43,247 bases of DNA from DASXMX01 sp036794395 (GTDB taxonomy: Bacteria; Planctomycetota; Phycisphaerae; Tepidisphaerales; Tepidisphaeraceae): contig DAIRGS010000019.1 of the NCBI GenBank assembly GCA_036794395.1, forward strand, positions 1-43,247, read 5' to 3'. The notes beneath the pieces are model-generated. The model saw only the letters and a list, made by a program, of their open reading frames with translations. It had not been told where the DNA came from and did not search any database. The translations under genes and the position numbers were made by a program. This document shows positions 25,290-33,030 of this stretch, one piece after another. Within the stretch, counting starts at the first letter, position 1. Each line of letters begins with the position of its first letter.

Positions 25290-25501
25290 TCCAGCCCCAA
25301 CTCCTTGCGCAACCGCGAATAGGGACGGGCCGGCTCGCCACGGCGGCGCGTCGCTTCGGCAATGTCACCGCGATCCTGGACCGTCAATTTGCCCTTCCGC
25401 GCCGGCCGGGCCTTGGCGGCGTTGGCTTTTAACGCGCGGTAATCTTTCTCCCGCAAAAGTACGAATCGCTCACGCCCCAGCTTTACGGTTTGCACGGTCA
25501 T
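25286..25501 (-). CDS. Antitoxin of the RelBE-like pair
   Basis: 71 residues. VKLGRERFVLLREKDYRALK is the N-terminal dimer unit seen in Phd/YefM- or RelB-like antitoxins, and DIAEATRRRGEPARPYSRLR followed by KELGLE is the toxin-binding tail. It overlaps the toxin start by four bases. Its own start codon (25499-25501) overlaps the end of the truncated PIN frame upstream (ATGA), so it may be translated by coupling from that frame. Confidence 0.75.
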   Translation of the reverse strand: MTVQTVKLGRERFVLLREKDYRALKANAAKARPARKGKLTVQDRGDIAEATRRRGEPARPYSRLRKELGLE

Positions 25502-25650
25502 ACATTCAGATTACCACAACCGCTCGGCAGCGGAAAGCGGATCGGCAGGCGCGTGAAACATGAAACGTGATGGGGTAGATGCGGACGCTTCAAGCTCGCA
25601 CCGGGCCGGCGGAAAAATACCATCGCGTCATAGACGGCGCGCCGGATCAT
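25498..25650 (-). pseudogene. Truncated PIN-domain toxin (copy 2), fused to the relB promoter region
   Basis: ATG 25648-25650 overlaps the stop of the antitoxin gene upstream (25647-25649). The frame starts MIRRAVYDAMVFFRRPGAS, matching copy 1 for the first 13 residues, then continues as unrelated sequence and ends at TGA 25498-25500, which overlaps the next antitoxin's ATG by four bases. Only the first PIN residues remain, so the product cannot be an active nuclease. The ORF is nevertheless open and sits in phase between two genes. Confidence 0.7.
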
Positions 25651-25901
25651 GCCGAGGCGGCTTTCTTCTCGGCCCTCAGGGCATCAAGTTCCCGCCGTCC
25701 GAGGTCCAAGATTTCCTGCTCGCTCTTGCCCGTCTTCGCGAAGTCGGCCCGAACCGGTGCGAAAATTTCATCGATGGTCGGAACCACCACCGCCTCGGCA
25801 AGCACCTTCGAGGCATAAACATCCACCGGTTCGCCCACCGCGTCAGCCCGCTCGCGGAGTCTGGTTTCCACCTCGGGAGAAACAGTAAGGCTCAGTGTCA
25901 T
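25647..25901 (-). CDS. Ribbon-helix-helix-type antitoxin, orphan (copy 2)
   Basis: 84 residues, paralogue of the gene at 24625: MTLSLTVSPEVETRLRERAD, VDVYASKVLAEAVVVP, and TGKSEQEILDLGRRELDALR. It has the same helix arrangement and the same partner type, a truncated PIN toxin starting at the overlapping ATG 25650. The toxin is not functional. First gene of the four-frame minus-strand chain down to 25026. Confidence 0.72.
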   Translation of the reverse strand: MTLSLTVSPEVETRLRERADAVGEPVDVYASKVLAEAVVVPTIDEIFAPVRADFAKTGKSEQEILDLGRRELDALRAEKKAASA

Positions 25902-26354
25902 AAGTCACCCTGACCCCATCAATTCTAGCAGAAGAATCCCGGAAGGCGACGATTTTCGCGAGTGTCCACGGCCTACTGCTCATCGCCCACTGCCTGCCCC
26001 CTACTTCTTCTTGGCCTTAATCCAGGCACGGGCGACGTGGTCCGACTTTTCAATCCGCGCCGTGACCGATGGAGCGAGCATTTCCGCTGGGATAGGCCGC
26101 TCATCATTGGCCTTTCGCCGCAGGGGCGGGGTTCGGGGAATTGCTGATTGCTGATTGGAGGAGGGGAGGGGGGGCTGGACGGGGCGGAATTGGCGGGACT
26201 GGCGATTTTTTGGGGTGGTCGTGAAGGGCAAGCTTTGGTAGGCGCGGTGCGGCGGGATGAAGGACTTGCGGAGAATCGGGGTGGTACGTTTGCGTTGGAG
26301 GCGTTGAGCTACGAGCCGACAGACTGAGCCGTCGGGCAGTCCTAATGTTACGAC
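25902..26354. other. Gap without a supported gene
   Basis: Repeat-like phrases (tactgctcatcgcccactgcc near 25970; ttgctgattgctgattgga near 26138) and a G-rich run (26157-26190). The end of a minus-strand frame (26001-26100, ...PSVTARIEKSDHVARAWIKAKKK) has protein-like sequence and a normal Lys-rich end, so a remnant of an old gene may lie here, but upstream the frame passes into repeats. Confidence 0.4.
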
Positions 26355-27218
26355 ATGTCGGAGATACTTGTAGATCGCGATCCCTGCCCTTGTGGAAGCG
26401 GGCGGCGGATCGTTGATTGCTGCGTTAGGTCGTGCGGATGGTTGCTGCCACCAGCACCCCTGACGCTGTTCATGAATCAGCGGTGTTATGCGAGAAGAAC
26501 GCGAGATTGTTCGACCAAGCTCACGCGCGAGCACGCGGTAAGCGCAGGCATTCTTTCCATAATGGCTGCCCGCGGACCGATTCGCGTGAGCGGACTTCCA
26601 AGGCAGCCCGTCGGGGAAGTCAAGCTTCTAACGCCGCAGGCTCTCGCCAGCAAAATCCTTTGTAAACGACATAATGAATCGCTCTCGCCTCTTGACGCAT
26701 TGGGAAAGCGATTCTTCGGTTCGTTCCCGCACATCTCTCCGTCTCAAACAAGTGCAGATGAACAACTGCGGCTCTTTCAAGGTCACGATCTCGAACGATG
26801 GATGCTAAAGACTATGTGCGGCGCGATCTGCTCGCGATACGTCGCCGGTCCAGCAATGCCGCCACCAGAATGGCAACCAAGCGTTGAATTGCTAAAAGTG
26901 CTTCTGCTTGGGGCGCCCTTGGTCTCTCCCGCCGGACTCTATTTCCGAGCCAATACCGGAGAAACGATCGACCCGCGGCCGCGGGTGGAAGTCACGCTCC
27001 TCGCTAATACGCAGGAACCACAAGGCATCGCGATACTCTTACACGGATTCGAGTTCTTTCTCGCTCTTGAGGCACCGGCGGAATCATTCTTGGCCAGCAC
27101 CCAGTACCGACCAAACGGGTTAGAGTTCAATACGCCACATGGAAAAACTTCGCTCCTTTTTTACTGGGCGGAGTCGCATTATGGGGCAACCGCAAACATC
27201 ACATTTGTTCCAAAGTAA
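26355..27218 (+). CDS. SEC-C motif protein with HNH-like zinc site, unknown function
   Basis: 287 residues, soluble. At the N-terminus DPCPCGSGRRIVDCC (Cys11, Cys13, Cys22, Cys23) is a SEC-C zinc-binding motif. It is followed by NQRCYARRTRDCSTKLTREH (Cys44, Cys52, His60) and, some 40 residues later, LCKRHNESL (Cys103, His106, Asn107). Spacing of an REH and a CxxHN segment resembles a HNH/treble-clef nuclease core. The remaining 180 residues (ERWMLKTMCGAICSRYV, LLLGAPLVSPAG, VEVTLLANTQEP) are a domain I cannot name. It lies in an accessory stretch next to toxin-antitoxin remnants and could be a defence or nucleic-acid-handling protein; that is inference. Confidence 0.6.
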   Translation: MSEILVDRDPCPCGSGRRIVDCCVRSCGWLLPPAPLTLFMNQRCYARRTRDCSTKLTREHAVSAGILSIMAARGPIRVSGLPRQPVGEVKLLTPQALASKILCKRHNESLSPLDALGKRFFGSFPHISPSQTSADEQLRLFQGHDLERWMLKTMCGAICSRYVAGPAMPPPEWQPSVELLKVLLLGAPLVSPAGLYFRANTGETIDPRPRVEVTLLANTQEPQGIAILLHGFEFFLALEAPAESFLASTQYRPNGLEFNTPHGKTSLLFYWAESHYGATANITFVPK

Positions 27219-27396
27219 AGGCGGTCGTGACGATGTTTGGCATCGATCTATCCACTGCGACAGGATTCTCGGAATGGCACCTTGGGACATGCCCGGTACA
27301 GCGCGTATCCTCGTCGGGAATCTTTCAAAATCCTGTCAACTCGTACCGCGTTTTGTTACAATGACGCCTCGCTTCCAAAGATCAAATCGTCTTGCC

Positions 27397-27402
27397 GGAG
27401 GA
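27397..27402 (+). promoter_or_regulatory. Ribosome binding site for the surface protein
   Basis: GGAGGA four bases before GTG 27406 and about twelve before ATG 27415; it favours the GTG. Confidence 0.5.
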
Positions 27403-27405
27403 TTC

Positions 27406-29793
27406 GTGAAAGTTATGTCCGCCGCTGGTCGTGCCGTTTCTTGCTCGCCATCTAGTCAACGCCGCATCATGGCGGAGAGGACGTGGGGCCGGACCACGCC
27501 GCGACGCCGTACCGGCGTGGCTCGTGACACCCTTAATTTACCTACGCCCGCGTCGATAGAAGCCTTGGAGCGGCGACAATTGCTGACTGCCGTCTTGGTC
27601 AACACGATAATCGATGGGATTTTTCCTCCCAACACAGGCATCATCAGCCTTCGCAGCGCCATCGCGACGGCGAACAGCAGCACTACGCCAACCACAATCA
27701 CCTTCGACCCCACTGTATTCGCGACGCCGCAGACGATTGTTTTGAATGGCACCGACTTCACGCTGAACGGGACGCAGCCTACAACGATCACAGGCCCGGT
27801 AGCGGGCGTAACGATTGACGGGCACGCCCTTGGCGCCGTCTTTACGATTAGCGGCGCGAATGCCAACCTCTCCGGGCTCACCATCACGAACGGCAGCAAT
27901 CGGGGCATTTCCAACAGCGCGACGCTGACCCTCACCAACGTTTCTGTTTCGAGTAACGCTGGCGGCGGGCTCCATAATTCCGGTTCCGCAACTCTGAACA
28001 ATGTCACGATCTCAAACAATACTCAGGCGGTTAGCGGCGGTGGCATCTACAACGATATCAATGCAAGCCTCACGCTCACTAGCGGAGTGATCTCAGGCAA
28101 TACGTGCAGCGGCAATGGCCAGAGTGGCGGCGGCATCTCCAACTTCGACGGGAGCATCACGCTCGCCGATGTTACGGTGTCAGCGAACACGTCGAGCTAC
28201 GACGGCGGAGGCATCTTCAGCCTCGGCCGGGCGACCCTTACCAGAGTCAATGTCTCGGGCAATTCTTCGGCCGGCTACGGCGGCGGAATCGACAACGGCG
28301 CCGGGCCGATGACCCTGGCAAACGTAACCCTTTCGGGCAATACCGCCTCTACATCTTCTGGCGGTGGCATCTACAATGGCGGCTTTAGCGTAAGCGGCCC
28401 CGGTGGTTCCTTTAACACGGGCACGCTGACGCTAACCAATGCCACAGCTGTTGGGAACTCGGCCAACATCGGCGGCGGTATTTACAACGTCAGCGGTTCG
28501 ACGGTAACGGTATCCAACACGATCGTTGCGGGAAACGTTCTTGCAGGCACCGGCGGCAGCGGCCCGGACGCCTCCGGCTCGTTGAACTCGCTGGGATTCA
28601 ACCTCGTCGGCAAGACCGATGGCAGCGGCGGCTCATGGAATGCCGATGATCTCACCGGGACCGTTTTGCAACCGTTGAATCCCATGCTTTCCGCATTGGG
28701 AAATTACGGTGGTCCCACTCAAACAATGGTCCCGCTGCCAGGAAGCCGCGCAATCGACGCCGGTTTCAACGCCTTCGCGGTTGACGCCAATGACCAACCG
28801 CTGACAACCGATCAGCGTGGCCTCCCGCGCATTTACAACGCCAGGGTGGACATCGGCGCAGTGGAGTTTCAGCCTCAACCAATAAACGGCACGTCTGGCA
28901 GCGACTCAATGACGCTTGAACAGGACGCGGACCATCAGCACGTCGACTGGACCGTTGACACGACGAGCGGTCAATTCATTATCGCTGACCCTGAGGGGGC
29001 CATCATCAATGGCGGAGGCGGTTCCGACACGATCACGCTCGACTACACAAACGGCAATCCGCTTCCGCACCTATTGCACCTAAACGGGACGTTCACGATC
29101 AACGGACTTGCCGGGAGCAACCCGCTGGCCGGCACGACGCTGGAGATCGGCAAGAGCACGGTATACGTGAACTACGTGGGCGGAGCGAGTCCGGCGGCGT
29201 TCATTCAGCAGTATCTGGCGAACGGGTACGACGGCGGCGCCTGGACCGGCTCCCCCACCGCTTCCACCGGTGTCATCACCTCCGCCGCGGCGGCATCCGG
29301 CCCGCTCAACACCTTCGGCGTCGGGTTCGCCGACTCGGCCGACGGCGTGGTGGTCGGCCAGCCCGCCAACACCGTTGAGCTTCGCTACACCGTCATGGGC
29401 GATGCGAATCTAGACGGCGTGGTTAATGCTTTGGATGCGGTTCAAATGGCGCGGAATTACATGATTGCTGGGAGAAGCGCGTGGGACTTGGGAAATTTTA
29501 ATTATGACTCGGTCATCGATATAAGCGACGCGATGATCTTGCAGAAAAATTTCAATGCAAAGGTGACGGCAGCGGCCGTGAGTGCGGCTTCGACGACCGT
29601 CGGGGTAACGCCAGGTGCCGCGGCGATCAGTTCGACGTCGGGAGGCAGTACGTTGCTCGTTGCCACAAATCCGCCAACCGGCCCAGGCGGCGGCGACGGG
29701 AATGGGAGCAAGGCGGCTGTGAATGTTACGCCGGACGATAAGCACCGCGTGAAGCGCGGACGGCTGGATCGAAGGGATGACCGGAGACGATGA
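27406..29793 (+). CDS. Large extracellular beta-helix protein with planctomycete surface motif and dockerin-like tail
   Basis: 795 residues from GTG 27406 (a longer frame back to 27139 would overlap the SEC-C gene). Residues 51-62 read IEALERRQLLTA, the short planctomycete N-terminal motif that marks exported surface proteins. Then a CSLREA-like block (TGIISLRSAIATANS, TITFDPTV), a right-handed parallel beta-helix with many GGGIYN/GGGIFS turns and asparagine ladders (about 185-365), a beta-rich region with SGSDSMTLEQDADHQ, and at 664-717 a dockerin-like calcium module (GDANLDGVVNALDAVQMARN ... GNFNYDSVIDISDAMILQ). The end is a Pro/Gly/basic tail (HRVKRGRLDRRDDRRR). Probably a secreted adhesin or polysaccharide-binding protein held at the cell surface. 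Confidence 0.82.
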   Translation: MKVMSAAGRAVSCSPSSQRRIMAERTWGRTTPRRRTGVARDTLNLPTPASIEALERRQLLTAVLVNTIIDGIFPPNTGIISLRSAIATANSSTTPTTITFDPTVFATPQTIVLNGTDFTLNGTQPTTITGPVAGVTIDGHALGAVFTISGANANLSGLTITNGSNRGISNSATLTLTNVSVSSNAGGGLHNSGSATLNNVTISNNTQAVSGGGIYNDINASLTLTSGVISGNTCSGNGQSGGGISNFDGSITLADVTVSANTSSYDGGGIFSLGRATLTRVNVSGNSSAGYGGGIDNGAGPMTLANVTLSGNTASTSSGGGIYNGGFSVSGPGGSFNTGTLTLTNATAVGNSANIGGGIYNVSGSTVTVSNTIVAGNVLAGTGGSGPDASGSLNSLGFNLVGKTDGSGGSWNADDLTGTVLQPLNPMLSALGNYGGPTQTMVPLPGSRAIDAGFNAFAVDANDQPLTTDQRGLPRIYNARVDIGAVEFQPQPINGTSGSDSMTLEQDADHQHVDWTVDTTSGQFIIADPEGAIINGGGGSDTITLDYTNGNPLPHLLHLNGTFTINGLAGSNPLAGTTLEIGKSTVYVNYVGGASPAAFIQQYLANGYDGGAWTGSPTASTGVITSAAAASGPLNTFGVGFADSADGVVVGQPANTVELRYTVMGDANLDGVVNALDAVQMARNYMIAGRSAWDLGNFNYDSVIDISDAMILQKNFNAKVTAAAVSAASTTVGVTPGAAAISSTSGGSTLLVATNPPTGPGGGDGNGSKAAVNVTPDDKHRVKRGRLDRRDDRRR

Positions 29794-30289
29794 GAGTCAG
29801 ATCGCGCGTGATTCTTCGCAGCGTCCGCCAATTCTTGCCCAGCCCCGGTCGAACTACGGATAACATGGATAACACGGTAAAGACAAATCTGTTTTTCCCA
29901 TCCGCGTCATCCGCGAAATCCGCGGTTCCATTTCTTCCATCTACCCGTCGACTTGAAGTCAATCCGCCAATCGCCCTCCATGGAAGACAGGAGAAGAATT
30001 CTTAACCACAGATTCCGCCGATGCTCGCAGATAAAGACAAAGGCAAAGTCCGAGACCTGCATTTCATCTGCGGCCATCTGTGCCATCTGCGGCTAAATCG
30101 CTTGCATTGGCTTTCTCTGTGCCCTCCGTGTTCTCTGTGCCCTCTGTGCTTAATGCGTTGTTTTTTTCCTTCGTGTCTCGTGCCAGAGCAATCGTCGACG
30201 GGAAGTGGACGCTGGGCGATTTACAAACCGAGCCGCCGACAATTGTGTGAGATCCCTTATTGCGTTGAGAAGCGCGAGCCGTCGGCTCA
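29794..30289. other. Gap with dispersed repeats
   Basis: No gene. Contains ccgcgtcatccgcgaaatccgc (29906-29930) and several copies of ctctgtg/cctctgtgct phrases (30115-30160), atctgcggccatctgtgccatctgcgg (30066-30092). These are intergenic dispersed families, mostly not coding. Confidence 0.55.
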
Positions 30290-30580
30290 ATTGCCGTGGG
30301 CCGGGCGTGTCTGGCGTGGCGCGGGCCAATATCATATGGGAAACGGACCAATTTACCTGCTCGCCACCGCCCTGTTCAGAATGACCCGCCCCCCCTCCAT
30401 CGTCGCAATGGCAATGATGTGGGCATATTGACGAGCCTCATCGACCGTAAACCCCGCCCTGCCGCCGTCCGTGTTGTTAAATTCTTGCTGCATGACCAAT
30501 GGCCAAGTTTGATTCTGGGTAAGCGCCAAGTGACCGATAATTTGAACCGCCGACAGGAAGCCCGATGGGAGCCAGGCGGC
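30290..30580 (+). pseudogene. Partial, frameshifted copy of the GT2 gene at 23529-24506
   Basis: The frame from about 30290 reads WAGRVWRGAGQYHMGNGPIY, LLATALFRMTRPPSIVAMAM, MWAY, aligned with the functional GT2 (TGRVRHGVGQYYMGTGPIYM ... ALFRMTRPPILVGGVAMMWG). At about 30428 one base is lost (gtgggcatattg versus gtggggctacttg), and the match continues in another frame as LTSLIDRKPRPAAVRVV, LGKRQVTDNLNRRQEARWEP. Only the last ~95 codons are present; the 5' part is absent. A truncated, frameshifted remnant, so not functional. Confidence 0.85.
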
Positions 30581-30840
30581 GTTCCCCTCCCATTTCAAGC
30601 CATAAATTCACCCGCCGATGCGGCAAAAACCCCCGATTAAGTGGCTCAACACTCCCCGCATAACCCATTATTCAAAAAACACTTAAGAAATCTATTCGGC
30701 GCGGTAGTTCGATCTTCAGGATATTGCGCAGCAACAACCGGTCAGGCAGTTGGGGCAAGGTGGATTATTTGTATTGCATCTTTTGGGGATGGGGGTCATA
30801 TTTCTTGAGTCATGCAGTGGGTTGCTTCTTCGGCCGACGA

Positions 30841-30855
30841 TGGAATGGCAGTTGC
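30841..30855 (+). promoter_or_regulatory. Possible sigma-54 promoter
   Basis: TGGAATGGCAGTTGC has the GG and GC dinucleotides at the -24/-12 spacing (GG, ten bases, GC) and matches the TGG and TTGC ends; the middle matches poorly. PEP-CTERM/exosortase exopolysaccharide operons are often controlled by PrsR-like sigma-54 activators, which makes this credible; none is in the window. Expect a start about 30868. Confidence 0.3.
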
Positions 30856-30885
30856 CATGATCGAAAGCCACGTTTGAAAAAAGGC

Positions 30886-30954
30886 CATGCTTCGCGCCTC
30901 CGAAGCGTATGTGCGGAAGCCGGGTCCAGTAAGACGATAAGTCTTATGGGCTGG
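30886..30954 (+). promoter_or_regulatory. Structured leader upstream of the exosortase operon
   Basis: Hairpin A: cat-gcttcg (30886-30894), loop cgcctc, cgaagc-gt-atg (30901-30911). Hairpin B: ccag-taagac (30926-30935), loop gataa, gtctta-tggg-ctgg (30941-30954). A gaagccgggtcc segment joins them. The second stem has ten paired bases. It could be a cis-regulatory RNA; it does not contain the conserved core of the c-di-GMP riboswitch, and I can assign it to no family. Confidence 0.35.
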
Positions 30955-30994
30955 TGGTCGCTGTGCGTCTCCAGATGAGCCGGAGTGGGACTCT

Positions 30995-33025
30995 ATGTAT
31001 CTTCGCTATCGCGAACCTGTTTGGGAAACATCAGAACTGTTGGATAGTGCGTCCGCCCGTCGAACCGCCAGTGGGGGCAACGGGCGCCGTCGTCGCGACC
31101 TCCCGGGCGCTCCACAACATTCTCCGGGCCGGGCAGTCACTTCAGCCACGCCGCTCCCAGTCATTGAGCTCAATGGCGTGAAGCTTCACGCCGTGACCGA
31201 ATCCCAGGTGATCAACCATATCCTTGATGCCTTGGATGGCGGACGAGGCGGCGTCGTGGTGACGCCCAATCTGGATCATTTGCGGCGCTACGTCCGCGAC
31301 CTGAGCTTTGGCGCCTTGATTGCCGAAGCGGATCTCATTGTCGCCGACGGCATGCCGTTGGTCTGGGCCAGCCGCCTTCAGGGCACACCGCTGCCCGAAC
31401 GCGTTCCAGGCTCAACGTTGATCTCCACGCTATCGGCCGCGGCCGGTGCGCGCAAGCGAACCGTCTTTATGTTGGGCGGGGACCATGGCACAGCCGACGC
31501 CGCCGCTGCGGCGCTTCAACTCAAATATCCCAGTTGCCTGGTCGTGGGCACGCATTTCCCGCCCTTCGGGTTTCAAGATAACCCCAAGGACATGAGCGTA
31601 ATCATACAGAAACTGTCCGACGCCAAGCCCGACATTGTGTATGTCGCCCTGGGCTCGCCAAAGCAGGAAGTGTTGATCGGACGCCTGCGCTCAATTCTGC
31701 CTAATGCCTGGTGGATTGGCGTCGGCAACAGCTTTAGCTTCCTGGCCGGGCGAGTTCGCCGCGCTCCGGTGTGGATGCAGCGGATCGGCATGGAGTGGAT
31801 GCACCGACTGTGTCAGGAACCCAAGCGTCTCTTCAAGCGCTACCTGATCGTCGGCGTTCCATTCGCGGCGTCACTACTGACAAAATCAACCATGCGCGGC
31901 TTGGTCAATCGAGCGCGACGCCTCAGACCCGGCAAGCAGCAGAACTATCGCCTGGCCCCGGCTCCGACCGAAGGACAGGCCATCGCCAAATCGCTCCTTC
32001 AATCGCAATCTGAAACAACTACTCCGCCGGTCATTGGGCTGTCGCGACCCGCGCGAAACGACAAGCCGACCGGAGTGACCGTCCCCACCATCATGCCGGC
32101 GCGAGCTTTGTCCGGTTTGCGGGCGATGGTATTGCTTGGAGGCGCGGTTCGCGCCAGCGAGCTCAGTTCCGGAACGCGTCGTTCACTGCTCGATCTCCCA
32201 TTGGATTCCAATGGATCTATTCTGAATCACTGGCTGAGTCACGCGCATGATGTAACACGGTGGGCCGCCCTCTCGCGGCTGCCTGTGCGTGTCATGGTCA
32301 ATCAAAATGCACCTGACCCGATCAGTGCCGATTCAGGGCATTACGGCGAATTTCAAGTCGAGCGCGATCTCTCCGACTACCGTGGCACCGGTGGCGTGCT
32401 GCACGACCTTGCCGCGCAATACGATGATGACGATTTGATCCTGGTTGCAAACGCCGCACAGGTGTTGCTCGATCCGTTGCCGGCGCTCGTCTCCGAGCTC
32501 CACGCTCGCAAGGCCGACGTCGCGGTCGTTTCTCACGAAGACGGCACACCGAGCGGTTTGATGCTCGTGAGTTGCCGGGCGCTGCGCCTGATTCCTTCGC
32601 GCGGGTTCGTAGATATGAAGGAGCAGGCTCTCCCGCTGATCGCCGCGAAATACGATGTGCGCGTGATGCATCGGCGCCGCCCAACCGGGCTGCCCGTTCG
32701 CTCGCTCACGGATTACATTCAAGCATTGCGATTTCATCACCGGCGCAAGAGCGGCCGCCCTGCCGCGACCGACCCGTTGGCAGAAGATTGGAGTCCGACA
32801 TTCTTTCTAGTCGAGGATGGAGCTCATGTAGATGCTTCCGCCCGACTGCACGATTCCGTGGTATTGCGTGGTGCGCACGTTGAGCCGGGCGCGGTCATTG
32901 TGCGGTCGGTGGTATGCCCGGGCGCCACGGTCGGCCGAGATCGAACTGCCGTCGATCGGCTCGTCATGGATGGTTCTCCCGAGACAAGGATGCCGCGACT
33001 CCGCCCGACCCCGGTAGCGCAATAG
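30995..33025 (+). CDS. WecG/TagA/CpsF-type glycosyltransferase fused to a nucleotidyltransferase-like and hexapeptide C-terminus
   Basis: 676 residues. Residues 56-285 are a complete WecG/TagA transferase (NLDHLRRYVRDLSF, ADGMPLVWASRLQG, GSPKQEVLIGRL), which adds a sugar such as ManNAc or its uronic form to a lipid-linked glycan. A linker (290-370) leads to RAMVLLGGAVRASELSSGTR and ILNHWLSHAHDVTR (371-420), DYRGTGGVLHDLAAQYDDDD and LILVANAAQVLLD, the pattern of a nucleotide-sugar pyrophosphorylase but without the G-G-x-G-T-R-L...K active site. After that a short left-handed beta-helix (VDASARLHDSVVLRGAHVEP, GAVIVRSVVCPGATVGRD). The fusion is unusual. Start ATG 30995 with ggag nine bases before; the first 55 residues are low-complexity. 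Confidence 0.78.
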   Translation: MYLRYREPVWETSELLDSASARRTASGGNGRRRRDLPGAPQHSPGRAVTSATPLPVIELNGVKLHAVTESQVINHILDALDGGRGGVVVTPNLDHLRRYVRDLSFGALIAEADLIVADGMPLVWASRLQGTPLPERVPGSTLISTLSAAAGARKRTVFMLGGDHGTADAAAAALQLKYPSCLVVGTHFPPFGFQDNPKDMSVIIQKLSDAKPDIVYVALGSPKQEVLIGRLRSILPNAWWIGVGNSFSFLAGRVRRAPVWMQRIGMEWMHRLCQEPKRLFKRYLIVGVPFAASLLTKSTMRGLVNRARRLRPGKQQNYRLAPAPTEGQAIAKSLLQSQSETTTPPVIGLSRPARNDKPTGVTVPTIMPARALSGLRAMVLLGGAVRASELSSGTRRSLLDLPLDSNGSILNHWLSHAHDVTRWAALSRLPVRVMVNQNAPDPISADSGHYGEFQVERDLSDYRGTGGVLHDLAAQYDDDDLILVANAAQVLLDPLPALVSELHARKADVAVVSHEDGTPSGLMLVSCRALRLIPSRGFVDMKEQALPLIAAKYDVRVMHRRRPTGLPVRSLTDYIQALRFHHRRKSGRPAATDPLAEDWSPTFFLVEDGAHVDASARLHDSVVLRGAHVEPGAVIVRSVVCPGATVGRDRTAVDRLVMDGSPETRMPRLRPTPVAQ

Positions 33026-33030
33026 ATGTT

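Larger units (their letters stand above)
30581..30994. other. Presumed 5' regulatory region of the exosortase operon
   Basis: No gene before ATG 30995. Contains a sigma-54-like element (30841-30855) and two hairpins (30886-30911 and 30926-30954), listed separately. Nothing else was recognised. Confidence 0.4.

Noticed and set aside
27139..27405. N-terminal extension of the surface protein back to 27139
   Set aside because: It overlaps the end of the SEC-C gene and lacks export character; the ribosome site at 27397 supports GTG 27406.
30021..30431. 136-codon frame after the surface protein as an intact gene
   Set aside because: The first part is repeat-derived, and the last part is the frameshifted GT2 remnant.
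30884..30954. c-di-GMP (GEMM-I) riboswitch
   Set aside because: Some phrases (gaagccgggtcc) look similar, but the conserved CGCAAAGC core and GGGCAAACC segment are absent.
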